A program made the position numbers and the translations under genes. Shown here piece after piece: positions 12,141-27,567 of a stretch of DNA of 64,000 nucleotides (its first letter is position 1; every line of letters begins with the position of its first letter). The DNA lies in the NCBI RefSeq assembly GCF_050947335.1, contig NW_027473521.1, positions 124,001 to 188,000 of the forward strand, read 5' to 3'. The notes under the pieces are model-generated. The model ran no database searches. It had not been told where the DNA came from and was given only the letters and a program-made list of their open reading frames with translations. The DNA is from Megachile rotundata (lineage: Eukaryota; Arthropoda; Insecta; Hymenoptera; Megachilidae).

Positions 12141-13853
12141 AGAACGACAATTACTATACTGGTTACACTCACTATTATCAATCTAAGTCATATTATTAAC
12201 CATATTATGCAGATATGATCAATAGAACGACAATTACTATTCTTATTACTCTTATAATTATCAATCTAACTCATATTATTAGCCATATTATGCTTATATG
12301 ATCGATAGAACGACAATTACTATACTTATTACTCTTATTATTATCAATCTAACTCATATTATTAGCCATATTATGCTTATATGATCGATAGGACGACAAT
12401 TACTATACTCACTCCGCTTATTATTATCAATCTAACTCATATTATTAGCCATATTATGCTTATATGATCGATAGAACGACAATTACCATACTTATTACTC
12501 CTATTATTATCAATCTAACTCATATTATTAGCCATATTATGCTTATATGAGCAATAGAACTACAATTACTATATTTATTACACTCACTATTATCAATCTA
12601 ACACATATTATTAACCAAATTATGCAGATATGATCGATAGGACGACAATTACTATACTTATTACTGTTATTATTATCCATCTATCTCGAATTATTAGCCA
12701 TATTATGCTTATATGATCGATAGGACGACAATTAGTATACTCACTCCTCTTATTATTATCAATCTAACTCATATTATTAGCCATATTATGGTTATATGAT
12801 CGATAGAACGACAATTACTATACTTATTACTCTTATTATTATCAATCTAACTCATATTATTAGCCATATTATGCTTATATGATCGATAGGACGACAATTA
12901 CTATACTCACTCCTCTTATTATTATCAATCTAACTCATATTATTAGCCATATTATGCTTATATGATCGATAGAACTACATTTACTATACTTATTACGCTT
13001 ATTATTATCAATCTAACTCATATTATTAACCATATTATGCAGATATAATCGATAGAACTACAACAACTATACTCATTACTCTTATTATTATCAATCTAAC
13101 TCATATTATTAGCCATATTATGCTTATATGATCGATAGGACGACAATTACTATACTCACTCCTCTTATTATTATCAATCTAACTCATATTATTAGCCATA
13201 TTATGCATATATGACCGATAGAACGACAATTACTATACTCATTACTCTTATTATTATCAATCTAACTCATATTATTAGCCATATTATGCTTATATGATCA
13301 ATAGAACAACAATTACTATACTTATTACTCTTATTATTATCAATCTAACTCATCTTATTAGCCATATTATGCTTATATGATCGACAGAACGACAATTACT
13401 ATACTTATTACACTCAATATTATCAAACTAACTCATATTATTAACCACATTATGCAGATATGATCGATAGAACGACAATTACTATACTGATTACACTCAC
13501 TATTATCAATCTAAGTCATATTATTAACCATATTATGCAGATGTAATCGATAGAACTACAATTACTATACTCATTACTCTTATTATTATCAATCTAACTC
13601 ATATTATTAGCCATATTATGCTTATATGATCGATAGGACGACAATTACTATACTCACTCCTCTTATTATTATCAATCTAACTCATATTATTAGCCATATT
13701 ATGCTTATATGATCGATAGAACGACAATTACTATACTTATTACTCTTATTATTATCAATCTAACTCATATTATTAGCCATATTATGCTTATATGATCGAT
13801 AGGACGACAATTACTATACTTATTACTCTTATTATTATCAATCTAACTCATAT
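12141..13853 (+). repeat. Block copied from the 6.4-8.1 kb region (69-unit offset)
   Basis: About 1.71 kb matches 6,414-8,126 at 5,727 bp (69 units), with some substitutions (CACTCCGCTT near 12,412, TTACCATAC near 12,484, GGACGAC for GGACTAC near 12,641). The right part also matches 9,702-10,870. It begins inside a unit, giving a chimeric unit at 12,118-12,200. Confidence 0.85.
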
Positions 13854-14470
13854 TATTAACCGTATTAAGCTTATATGATAGATAGAACGACAATTACTAT
13901 ACTCATTACCCGTATTATTATCAATCTAACTCATATTATTAGCCATATTATGCTTATATGAGCAATAGAACTACAATTACTATATTTATTACACTCACTA
14001 TTATCAATCTAACACATATTATTAACCAAATTATGCAGATATGATCGATAGAACTACAATTACTATACTCATTACTCTTATTATTATCAATCTAACTCAT
14101 ATTATTAGCCATATTATGCTTATATGATCGATAGGACGACAATTACTATACTCACTCCTCTTATTATTATCAATCTAACTCATATTATTAGCCATATTAT
14201 GCTTATATGATCGATAGAACGACAATTACTATACTTATTACTCTTATTATTATCAATCTAACTCATATTATTAGCCATAGTATGCTTATATGATCGATAG
14301 GACGACAATTACTATACTTATTACTCTTATTATTATCAATCTAACTCATATTATTAGCCATATTATGCTTATATGATCAATAGAACGACAATTACTATAT
14401 TTATTACACTCACTATTATCAATCTAACTCATATTATTAACCAAATTATGCAGATATGATCGATAGGACG

Positions 14471-17397
14471 ACAATTACTATACTTATTACTCTTATTATT
14501 ATCCATCTATCTCATATTATTCGCCATATTATGGTTATATGATCGAGAGAACGACAATTACTCTACTTATTACTCTTATTATTATCAATCTAACTCATAC
14601 TATTAGCCATATTATGCTTATATGATCGACAGAACGACAATTACTATACTGATTACACTCACTATTATCAGTCTAACTCATATTATTAGCCATATTATGC
14701 TTATATGATCGATAGAACGACAATTACTATACTCATTTCTCTTATTATTATCAATCTAACTCATATTATTAGCCATATTATGCATATATGACCGATAGAA
14801 CGACAATTACTATACTCACTCCTCTTATTATTATCAATCTAACTCATATTATTAGCCATATTATGCTTATATGATCGATAGAACGACAATTACTATACTT
14901 ATTACTCTTATTATTATCAATCTAACTCATATTATTAGCCATATTATGCTTATATGATCGATAGGACGACAATTACTATACTCACTCCTCTTATTATTAT
15001 CAATCTAACTCATATTATTAGCCATATTATGCTTATATGATCGATAGAACGACAATTACTATACTTATTACTCCTATTATTATCAATCTAACTCATATTA
15101 TTAGCCATATTATGCTTATATGAGCAATAGAACTACAATTACTATATTTATTACACTCACTATTATCAATCTAACACATATTATTAACCAAATTATGCAG
15201 ATATGATCGATAGGACGACAATTACTATACTTATTACTCTTATTATTATCCATCTATCTCAAATTACTAGCCATATTATGCTTATATGATCGATAGAACG
15301 ACAATTACTATACTCATTTCTCTTATTTTTATCAATCTAACTCATATTATTAGCCATATTATGCATATATGACCGATAGAACGACAATTACTATACTCAT
15401 TACTCTTATTATTATTAATTTAACTCATAGTATTAACCATATTATGCTTATATGAGCAATAGAACTACAATTACTATACTTATTACTCTTATTATTATCA
15501 ATCTAACTCATATTATTAGCCATATTATGCTTATATGAGCAATAGAACTACAATTACTATACTTATTGCACTCACTATTATCAATCCAACTCATATTATT
15601 AACCATATTATGCAGATATGATCGATAGGACGACAATTACTATACTTATTACTCTTATTATTATCAATCTATCTCATATTATTAGCCATATTATGCAGAT
15701 ATAATCGATAGAACTACAATTACTATACTCATTACTCTTATTATTATCAATCTAACTCATAATATTGGCTATATTATGCTTATATGATCGATAGAACTAC
15801 ATTTACTATACTTATTACGCTTATTATTATCAATCTAACTGATATTATTAACCATATTATGCAGATATAATCGATAGAACTACAATTACTATACTCACTC
15901 CTCTTATTATTATCAATCTAACTCACATTATTATCCATATTATGCTTATATGATCGATAGAACGACAATTACTATACTTGTTACACTCAATATTATCAAT
16001 CTAACTCATATTATTAGCCATATTATGCTTATATGATCGATAGAACGACAATTACTATACTTATTACTCTTATTATTATCAATCTAACTCATATTATTAA
16101 CCGTATTAAGCTTATATGATAGATAGAACGACAATTACTATACTCATTACCCGTATTATTATCAATCTAACTCATATTATTAGCCATATTATGCTTATAT
16201 GAGCAATAGAACTACAATTACTATATTTATTACACTCACTATTATCAATCTAACACATATTATTAACCAAATTATGCAGATATGATCGATAGGACGACAA
16301 TTACTATACTTATTACTGTTATTATTATTAATCTATCTCGAATTATTAGCCATATTATGCTTATATGATCGATAGAACGACAATTACTATACTCATTTCT
16401 CTTATTTTTATCAATCTAACTCATATTATTAGCCATATTATGCATATATGACCGATAGAACGACAATTACTATACTCATTACTCTTATTATTATCAATTT
16501 AACTCATATTATTAACCATATTATGCAGATATGATCGATAGGACGACAATTACTATACTTATTACTCTTATTATTATCAATCTAACTCATATTATTAGCC
16601 ATATTGTGCAGATATAATCGATAGAACTACAATTACTATACTCACTACTCTTATTATTATCAATCTAACTCATATTATTAGCCATATTATGCTTATATGA
16701 TCGATAGAACTACATTTACTATACTTATTACGCTTATTATTATCAATCTAACTCATATTATTAACCATATTATGCAGATATAATCGATAGAACTACAATT
16801 ACTATACTCATTACTCTTATTATTATCAATCTAACTCATATTATTAGCCATATTATGCTTATATGATCGATAGGACGACAATTACTATACTCACTCCTCT
16901 TATTATTATCAATCTAACTCATATTATTAGCCATATTATGCTTATATGATCGATAGAACGACAATTACTATACTTATTACTCTTATTATTATCAATCTAA
17001 CTCATATTATTAGCCATATTATGCTTATATGATCAATAGAACGACAATTACTATACTTATTACTCTCATTATTATCAATCTAACTCATATTATTCGCCAT
17101 ATTATGCTTATATGATCGACAGAACGACAATTACTATACTTATTACACTCAATATTATCAATCTAACTCATATTATTAACCACATTATGCAGATATGATC
17201 GATAGAACGACAATTACTATACTGGTTACACTCACTATTATCAATCTAAGTCATATTATTAACCATATTATGCAGATATGATCAATAGAACGACAATTAC
17301 TATTCTTATTACTCTTATAATTATCAATCTAACTCATATTATTAGCCATATTATGCTTATATGATCGATAGAACGACAATTACTATACTTATTACTC
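14471..17397 (+). repeat. Large 35-unit block, copy 1 (40-unit offset)
   Basis: About 2.93 kb recurs at 17,791-20,728, offset 3,320 bp (40 units) up to the 94-bp unit and 3,331 bp after it. Shared rare variants are TCTCAAATTACTAGCC (15,258), TTATTGCACTC (15,565), CATAATATTGGC (15,759), TTATTAATCTATCTCG (16,324) and CTGGTTAC. It starts with an ATTCGCC / CGAGAG pair. Confidence 0.9.
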
Positions 17398-17790
17398 CTA
17401 TTATTATCAATCTAACTCATATTATTAGCCATATTATGCTTATATGAGCAATAGAACTACAATTACTATATTTATTACACTCACTATTATCAATCTAACA
17501 CATATTATTAACCAAATTATGCAGATATGATCGATAGGACGACAATTACTATACTTATTACTGTTATTATTATCCATCTATCTCGAATTATTAGCCATAT
17601 TATGCTTATATGATCGATAGAACGACAATTACTATACTCATTTCTCTTATTTTTATCAATCTAACTCATATTATTAGCCATATTATGCATATATGACCGA
17701 TAGAACGACAATTACTATACTCATTACTCTTATTATTATCAATTTAACTCATAGTATTAACCATATTATGCTCATATGAGCAATAGAACT

Positions 17791-20728
17791 ACAATTACTA
17801 TACTTATTACTCTTATTATTATCCATCTATCTCATATTATTCGCCATATTATGGTTATATGATCGAGAGAACGACAATTACTCTACTTATTACTCTTATT
17901 ATTATCAATCTAACTCATACTATTAGCCATATTATGCTTATATGATCGACAGAACGACAATTACTATACTGATTACACTCACTATTATCAGTCTAACTCA
18001 TATTATTAGCCATATTATGCTTATATGATCGATAGAACGACAATTACTATACTCATTTCTCTTATTATTATCAATCTAACTCATATTATTAGCCATATTA
18101 TGCATATATGACCGATAGAACGACAATTACTATACTCACTCCTCTTATTATTATCAATCTAACTCATATTATTAGCCATATTATGCTTATATGATCGATA
18201 GAACGACAATTACTATACTTATTACTCTTATTATTATCAATCTAACTCATATTATTAGCCATATTATGCTTATATGATCGATAGGACGACAATTACTATA
18301 CTCACTCCTCTTATTATTATCAATCTAACTCATATTATTAGCCATATTATGCTTATATGATCGATAGAACGACAATTACTATACTTATTACTCCTATTAT
18401 TATCAATCTAACTCATATTATTAGCCATATTATGCTTATATGAGCAATAGAACTACAATTACTATATTTATTACACTCACTATTATCAATCTAACACATA
18501 TTATTAACCAAATTATGCAGATATGATCGATAGGACGACAATTACTATACTTATTACTCTTATTATTATCCATCTATCTCAAATTACTAGCCATATTATG
18601 CTTATATGATCGATAGAACGACAATTACTATACTCATTTCTCTTATTTTTATCAATCTAACTCATATTATTAGCCATATTATGCATATATGACCGATAGA
18701 ACGACAATTACTATACTCATTACTCTTATTATTATTAATTTAACTCATAGTATTAACCATATTATGCTTATATGAGCAATAGAACTACAATTATATACTG
18801 TTATACTTACTTATTACTCTTATTATTATCAATCTAACTCATATTATTAGCCATATTATGCTTATATGAGCAATAGAACTACAATTACTATACTTATTGC
18901 ACTCACTATTATCAATCCAACTCATATTATTAACCATATTATGCAGATATGATCGATAGGACGACAATTACTATACTTATTACTCTTATTATTATCAATC
19001 TATCTCATATTATTAGCCATATTATGCAGATATAATCGATAGAACTACAATTACTATACTCATTACTCTTATTATTATCAATCTAACTCATAATATTGGC
19101 TATATTATGCTTATATGATCGATAGAACTACATTTACTATACTTATTACGCTTATTATTATCAATCTAACTGATATTATTAACCATATTATGCAGATATA
19201 ATCGATAGAACTACAATTACTATACTCACTCCTCTTATTATTATCAATCTAACTCACATTATTATCCATATTATGCTTATATGATCGATAGAACGACAAT
19301 TACTATACTTGTTACACTCAATATTATCAATCTAACTCATATTATTAGCCATATTATGCTTATATGATCGATAGAACGACAATTACTATACTTATTACTC
19401 TTATTATTATCAATCTAACTCATATTATTAACCGTATTAAGCTTATATGATAGATAGAACGACAATTACTATACTCATTACCCGTATTATTATCAATCTA
19501 ACTCATATTATTAGCCATATTATGCTTATATGAGCAATAGAACTACAATTACTATATTTATTACACTCACTATTATCAATCTAACACATATTATTAACCA
19601 AATTATGCAGATATGATCGATAGGACGACAATTACTATACTTATTACTGTTATTATTATTAATCTATCTCGAATTATTAGCCATATTATGCTTATATGAT
19701 CGATAGAACGACAATTACTATACTCATTTCTCTTATTTTTATCAATCTAACTCATATTATTAGCCATATTATGCATATATGACCGATAGAACGACAATTA
19801 CTATACTCATTACTCTTATTATTATCAATTTAACTCATATTATTAACCATATTATGCAGATATGATCGATAGGACGACAATTACTATACTTATTACTCTT
19901 ATTATTATCAATCTAACTCATATTATTAGCCATATTGTGCAGATATAATCGATAGAACTACAATTACTATACTCACTACTCTTATTATTATCAATCTAAC
20001 TCATATTATTAGCCATATTATGCTTATATGATCGATAGAACTACATTTACTATACTTATTACGCTTATTATTATCAATCTAACTCATATTATTAACCATA
20101 TTATGCAGATATAATCGATAGAACTACAATTACTATACTCATTACTCTTATTATTATCAATCTAACTCATATTATTAGCCATATTATGCTTATATGATCG
20201 ATAGGACGACAATTACTATACTCACTCCTCTTATTATTATCAATCTAACTCATATTATTAGCCATATTATGCTTATATGATCGATAGAACGACAATTACT
20301 ATACTTATTACTCTTATTATTATCAATCTAACTCATATTATTAGCCATATTATGCTTATATGATCAATAGAACGACAATTACTATACTTATTACTCTCAT
20401 TATTATCAATCTAACTCATATTATTCGCCATATTATGCTTATATGATCGACAGAACGACAATTACTATACTTATTACACTCAATATTATCAATCTAACTC
20501 ATATTATTAACCACATTATGCAGATATGATCGATAGAACGACAATTACTATACTGGTTACACTCACTATTATCAATCTAAGTCATATTATTAACCATATT
20601 ATGCAGATATGATCAATAGAACGACAATTACTATTCTTATTACTCTTATAATTATCAATCTAACTCATATTATTAGCCATATTATGCTTATATGATCGAT
20701 AGAACGACAATTACTATACTTATTACTC
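17791..20728 (+). repeat. Large 35-unit block, copy 2, carrying the 11-bp insertion
   Basis: Second copy of 14,471-17,397, separated from the first by about 393 bp (17,398-17,790). It contains the 94-bp unit at 18,759-18,852, its only length difference from copy 1. The spacer is itself repeated at about 20,895-21,287, so the duplicated segment as a whole continues past 20.7 kb in mosaic form. Confidence 0.9.
18759..18852 (+). repeat. 94-bp unit with the only length change in the window
   Basis: This unit is 11 bp longer than all others. After CAATTA (ending 18,793), the expected five bases CTATA are replaced by 16 bases at 18,794-18,809, TATACTGTTATACTTA, after which the normal CTTATTACTC resumes. 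The new stretch contains TATACT twice, so an imperfect local duplication by slippage is likely. The rest of the unit is ordinary (AGCAATAG class, TTAGCC end). The unit lies in the second copy of a large duplicated block. The matching units at about 15,439-15,521 and 25,493-25,575 lack the change, so it probably arose after the block was copied. A sequencing or consensus error is possible. Confidence 0.95.
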
Positions 20729-23700
20729 TTATTATTATCAATCTAACTCATATTATTAGCCATATTATGCTTATATGATCGATAGGACGACAATTACTAT
20801 ACTCACTCCTCTTATTATTATCAATCTAACTCATATTATTAGCCATATTATGCTTATATGATCGATAGAACGACAATTACTATACTTATTACTCCTATTA
20901 TTATCAATCTAACTCATATTATTAGCCATATTATGCTTATATGAGCAATAGAACTACAATTACTATATTTATTACACTCACTATTATCAATCTAACACAT
21001 ATTATTAACCAAATTATGCAGATATGATCGATAGGACGACAATTACTATACTTATTACTGTTATTATTATCCATCTATCTCGAATTATTAGCCATATTAT
21101 GCTTATATGATCGATAGAACGACAATTACTATACTCATTTCTCTTATTTTTATCAATCTAACTCATATTATTAGCCATATTATGCATATATGACCGATAG
21201 AACGACAATTACTATACTCATTACTCTTATTATTATCAATTTAACTCATAGTATTAACCATATTATGCTCATATGAGCAATAGAACTACAATTACTATAC
21301 TTATTACTCTTATTATTATCAATCTAACTCATATTATTAGCCATATTATGCTTATATGAGCAATAGAACTACAATTACTATACTTATTACACTCACTATT
21401 ATCAATCCAACTCATATTATTAACCATATTATGCAGATATGATCGATAGGACGACAATTACTATACTCATTACTGTTATTATTATCAATTTAACTCATAG
21501 TATTAACCATATTATGCTTATATGAGCAATAGAACTACAATTACTATACTTATTACTCTTATTATTATTAATCTAACTCATATTATTAGCCATATTATGC
21601 TTATATGATCGACAGAACGACAATTACTATACTTATTACACTCAATATTATCAATCTAACTCATATTATTAACCAGATTATGCAGATATGATCGATAGAA
21701 CGACAATTACTATACTCATTACTCTTATTATTATCAATCTAACTCATATTATTAGCCATATTATGCTTATATGATCGACAGAACGACAATTACTATACTT
21801 ATTACACTCAATATTATCAATCTACCTCATATTATTAACCACATTATGCAGATATGATCGATAGAACGACAATTACTATACTGATTACACTCACTATTAT
21901 CAATCTAAGTCATATTATTAACCATATTATGCAGATATAATCGATAGAACTACAATTACTATACTCATTACTCTTATTATTATCAATCTAACTCATATTA
22001 TTAGCCATATTATGCTTATATGATCGATAGGACGACAATTAGTATACTCACTCCTCTTATTATTATCAATCTAACTCATATTATTAGCCATATTATGGTT
22101 ATATGATCGATAGAACGACAATTACTATACTTATTACTCTTATTATTATCAATCTAACTCATATTATTAGCCATATTATGCTTATATGATCGATAGGACG
22201 ACAATTACTATACTCACTCCTCTTATTATTATCAATCTAACTCATATTATTAGCCATATTATGCTTATATGATCGATAGAACTACATTTACTATACTTAT
22301 TACGCTTATTATTATCAATCTAACTCATATTATTAACCATATTATGCAGATATAATCGATAGAACTACAACTACTATACTCATTACTCTTATTATTATCA
22401 ATCTAACTCATATTATTAGCCATATTATGCTTATATGATCGATAGGACGACAATTACTATACTCACTCCTCTTATTATTATCAATCTAACTCATATTATT
22501 AGCCATATTATGCATATATGACCGATAGAACGACAATTACTATACTCATTACTCTTATTATTATCAATCTAACTCATATTATTAGCCATATTATGCTTAT
22601 ATGATCAATAGAACAACAATTACTATACTTATTACTCTTATTATTATCAATCTAACTCATCTTATTAGCCATATTATGCTTATATGATCGACAGAACGAC
22701 AATTACTATACTTATTACACTCAATATTATCAAACTAACTCATATTATTAACCACATTATGCAGATATGATCGATAGAACGACAATTACTATACTGATTA
22801 CACTCACTATTATCAATCTAAGTCATATTATTAACCATATTATGCAGATATAATCGATAGAACTACAATTACTATACTCATTACTCTTATTATTATCAAT
22901 CTAACTCATATTATTAGCCATATTATGCTTATATGATCGATAGGACGACAATTACTATACTCACTCCTCTTATTATTATCAATCTAACTCATATTATTAG
23001 CCATATTATGCTTATATGATCGATAGAACGACAATTACTATACTTATTACTCTTATTATTATCAATCTAACTCATATTATTAGCCATATTATGCTTATAT
23101 GATCGATAGGACGACAATTACTATACTTATTACTCTTATTATTATCAATCTAACTCATATTATTAGCCATATTATGCTTATATGAGCAATAGAACTACAA
23201 TTACTATATATATTACACTCACTATTATCAATCTAACTCATATTATTAACCAAATTATGCAGATATGATCGATAGGACGACAATTACTATACTTATTACT
23301 CTTATTATTATCCACCTATCTCATATTATTAGCCATATTATGGTTATATGATCGAGAGAACGACAATTACTCTACTTATTACTCTTATTATTATCAATCT
23401 AACTCATACTATTAGCCATATTATGCTTATATGATCGACAGAACGACAATTACTATACTGATTACACTCACTATTATCAGTCTGACTCATATTATTAGCC
23501 ATATTATGCTTATATGATCGATAGAACGACAATTACTATACTCATTTCTCTTATTATTATCAATCTAACTCATATTATTAGCCATATTATGCTTATATGA
23601 TCAATGGAACGACAATTACTATACTTATTACTCTTATTATTATCAATCTAACTCATCTTATTAGCCATATTATGCTTATATGATCGACAGAACGACAATT

Positions 23701-24097
23701 ACTATACTTATTACACTCAATATTATCAAACTAACTCATATTATTAACCACATTATGCAGATATGATCGATAGAACGACAATTACTATACTGATTACACT
23801 CACTATTATCAATCTAAGTCATATTATTAACCATATTATGCAGATATAATCGATAGAACTACAATTACTATACTCATTACTCTTATTATTATCAATCTAA
23901 CTCATATTATTAGCCATATTATGCTTATATGATCGATAGGACGACAATTACTATACTCACTCCTCTTATTATTATCAATCTTACTCATATTATTAGCCAT
24001 ATTATGCTTATATGATCGATAGAACGACAATTACTATACTTATTACTCTTATTATTATCAATCTAACTCATATTATTAGCCATATTATGCTTATATG
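20729..24097 (+). repeat. Mosaic of earlier blocks between block copies 2 and 3
   Basis: From 20,895 to about 21,287 this matches the spacer at 17,398-17,790. Then 21.3-22.0 kb follows the 4.0-4.9 and 9.0-9.9 kb pattern (TCAATCCAAC, CCAGATTATGC). From 21,997 to 24,097 it matches 6,963-9,063 at 15,034 bp (181 units plus 11 bp), sharing the rare CAGTCTGACTC (23,478) and CAATCTTACTC (23,979). One private change is GATCAATGGAAC near 23,602. Confidence 0.85.
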
Positions 24098-24507
24098 ATC
24101 GATAGGACGACAATTACTATACTTATTACTCTTATTATTATCAATCTAACTCATATTATTAGCCATATTATGCTTATATGAGCAATAGAACTACAATTAC
24201 TATATATATTACACTCACTATTATCAATCTAACTCATATTATTAACCAAATTATGCAGATATGATCGATAGGACGACAATTACTATACTTATTACTCTTA
24301 TTATTATCCACCTATCTCATATTATTAGCCATAGTATGGTTATATGATCGAGAGAACGACAATTACTCTACTTATTACTCTTATTATTATCAATCTAACT
24401 CATACTATTAGCCATATTATGCTTATATGATCGACAGAACGACAATTACTATACTGATTACACTCACTATTATCAGCCTAACACATATTATTAGCCATAT
24501 TATGCTT

Positions 24508-26496
24508 ATATGATCGATAGGACGACAATTACTATACTTATTACTCTTATTATTATCCATCTATCTCATATTATTCGCCATATTATGGTTATATGATCGA
24601 GAGAACGACAATTACTCTACTTATTACTCTTATTATTATCAATCTAACTCATACTATTAGCCATATTATGCTTATATGATCGACAGAACGACAATTACTA
24701 TACTGATTACACTCACTATTATCAGTCTAACTCATATTATTAGCCATATTATGCTTATATGATCGATAGAACGACAATTACTATACTCATTTCTCTTATT
24801 ATTATCAATCTAACTCATATTATTAGCCATATTATGCATATATGACCGATAGAACGACAATTACTATACTCACTCCTCTTATTATTATCAATCTAACTCA
24901 TATTATTAGCCATATTATGCTTATATGATCGATAGAACGACAATTACTATACTTATTACTCTTATTATTATCAATCTAACTCATATTATTAGCCATATTA
25001 TGCTTATATGATCGATAGGACGACAATTACTATACTCACTCCTCTTATTATTATCAATCTAACTCATATTATTAGCCATATTATGCTTATATGATCGATA
25101 GAACGACAATTACTATACTTATTACTCCTATTATTATCAATCTAACTCATATTATTAGCCATATTATGCTTATATGAGCAATAGAACTACAATTACTATA
25201 TTTATTACACTCACTATTATCAATCTAACACATATTATTAACCAAATTATGCAGATATGATCGATAGGACGACAATTACTATACTTATTACTCTTATTAT
25301 TATCCATCTATCTCAAATTACTAGCCATATTATGCTTATATGATCGATAGAACGACAATTACTATACTCATTTCTCTTATTTTTATCAATCTAACTCATA
25401 TTATTAGCCATATTATGCATATATGACCGATAGAACGACAATTACTATACTCATTACTCTTATTATTATTAATTTAACTCATAGTATTAACCATATTATG
25501 CTTATATGAGCAATAGAACTACAATTACTATACTTATTACTCTTATTATTATCAATCTAACTCATATTATTAGCCATATTATGCTTATATGAGCAATGGA
25601 ACTACAATTACTATACTTATTGCACTCACTATTATCAATCCAACTCATATTATTAACCATATTATGCAGATATGATCGATAGGACGACAATTACTATACT
25701 TATTACTCTTATTATTATCAATCTATCTCATATTATTAGCCATATTATGCAGATATAATCGATAGAACTACAATTACTATACTCATTACTCTTATTATTA
25801 TCAATCTAACTCATATTATTAGCCATATTATGCTTATATGATCGATAGAACTACATTTACTATACTTATTACGCTTATTATTATCAATCTAACTGATATT
25901 ATTAACCATATTATGCAGATATAATCGATAGAACTACAATTACTATACTCACTCCTCTTATTATTATCAATCTAACTCACATTATTATCCATATTATGCT
26001 TATATGATCGATAGAACGACAATTACTATACTTGTTACACTCAATATTATCAATCTAACTCATATTATTAGCCATATTATGCTTATATGATCGATAGAAC
26101 GACAATTACTATACTTATTACTCTTATTATTATCAATCTAACTCATATTATTAACCGTATTAAGCTTATATGATAGATAGAACGACAATTACTATACTCA
26201 TTACCCGTATTATTATCAATCTAACTCATATTATTAGCCATATTATGCTTATATGAGCAATAGAACTACAATTACTATATTTATTACACTCACTATTATC
26301 AATCTAACACATATTATTAACCAAATTATGCAGATATGATCGATAGGACGACAATTACTATACTTATTACTGTTATTATTATCCATCTATCTCGAATTAT
26401 TAGCCATATTATGCTTATATGATCGATAGAACGACAATTACTATACTCATTTCTCTTATTTTTATCAATCTAACTCATATTATTAGCCATATTATG
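24508..26496 (+). repeat. Large 35-unit block, partial copy 3
   Basis: About 1.99 kb matches 14,454-16,442 (offset 10,054 bp, that is 121 units plus the 11-bp insertion lying between them). It lacks the insertion and differs from both other copies by ordinary TATTAGCC in place of AATATTGGC (about 25,815) and by TTATCCATC in place of TTATTAATC (about 26,380). It also has AGCAATGGAAC (25,594). It is therefore the outgroup of the three copies. Confidence 0.87.
25537..26255 (+). repeat. 13-unit-offset duplication, copy 1
   Basis: About 719 bp repeated at 26,616-27,334 (1,079 bp, 13 units). Shared markers are TTATTGCACTCAC, CTAACTGATATT and the GTATTAAGC / CCCGTATT unit. Confidence 0.85.
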
Positions 26497-26615
26497 CTTA
26501 TATGATCGATAGAACGACAATTACTATACTTATTACTCTTATTATTATCAATCTAACTCATATTATTAACCATATTATGCAGATATAATCGATAGAACTA
26601 CAATTACTATACTCA

Positions 26616-27334
26616 TTACTCTTATTATTATCAATCTAACTCATATTATTAGCCATATTATGCTTATATGAGCAATAGAACTACAATTACTATACTTATT
26701 GCACTCACTATTATCAATCCAACTCATATTATTAACCATATTATGCAGATATGATCGATAGGACGACAATTACTATACTTATTACTCTTATTATTATCAA
26801 TCTATCTCATATTATTAGCCATATTATGCAGATATAATCGATAGAACTACAATTACTATACTCATTACTCTTATTATTATCAATCTAACTCATATTATTA
26901 GCCATATTATGCTTATATGATCGATAGAACTACATTTACTATACTTATTACGCTTATTATTATCAATCTAACTGATATTATTAACCATATGATGCAGATA
27001 TAATCGATAGAACTACAATTACTATACTCACTCCTCTTATTATTATCAATCTAACTCACATTATTAGCCATATTATGCTTATATGATCGATAGAACGACA
27101 ATTACTATACTTGTTACACTCAATATTATCAATCTAACTCATATTATTAGCCATATTATGCTTATATGATCGATAGAACGACAATTACTATACTTATTAC
27201 TCTTATTATTATCAATCTAACTCATATTATTAACCGTATTAAGCTTATATGATAGATAGAACGACAATTACTATACTCATTACCCGTATTATTATCAATC
27301 TAACTCATATTATTAGCCATATTATGCTTATATG
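26616..27334 (+). repeat. 13-unit-offset duplication, copy 2, ending at the domain boundary
   Basis: Second copy of 25,537-26,255, with a few substitutions (ACCATATGATGC near 26,985, ATTATTAGCC for ATTATTATCC near 27,063). It ends at 27,334, and the next unit is the first AGAGCGG unit, so the copy edge coincides with the left-right domain boundary. Confidence 0.85.
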
Positions 27335-27401
27335 ATCGATAGAGCGGCAATTACTATATTCATTACTCTTATTATTATCAATCTAACGCATATTATTAAC
27401 C
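27319..27401 (+). repeat. Right-domain class: AGAGCGGCAATT unit
   Basis: First occurrence in the window of a unit with GATAGAGCGGCAATTAC, ATATTCATTAC and CTAACGCATATT (an extra CpG). I see no copy before this position. Later copies lie at about 32,714, 33,959, 39,938, 42,674 and 43,753, partly as a result of block duplication. It marks the beginning of the right-hand haplotype domain. Confidence 0.88.
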
Positions 27402-27484
27402 ATATTATGTTTATATGAGCAATAGAACTACAATTACTATACTTATTACACTCACTATTATCAATCTAACTCATATTATTAGCC

Positions 27485-27567
27485 ATATTATGCTTATATG
27501 ATCGGTGGAACGACAATTACTATACTCATTTCTCTTATTATTATCAATCTAACTCATATTGTTAGAC
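27485..27567 (+). repeat. Right-domain class: GATCGGTGGAACG unit
   Basis: First unit with CGGTGGAACG in place of CGATAGAACG, together with CTCATTTCTC and an end variant leading to TTAGACATATTATGC. It is absent to the left and recurs at about 32,880, 34,125, 40,186, 42,922, 44,001, 44,831, 48,650 and 54,294. It is followed by a GCATATATGACC unit. Confidence 0.88.

Noticed and set aside
16300..16345. A second register shift near the TTATTAATC variant
   Set aside because: Unit starts before and after fit the same multiple of 83, so this is substitution only.
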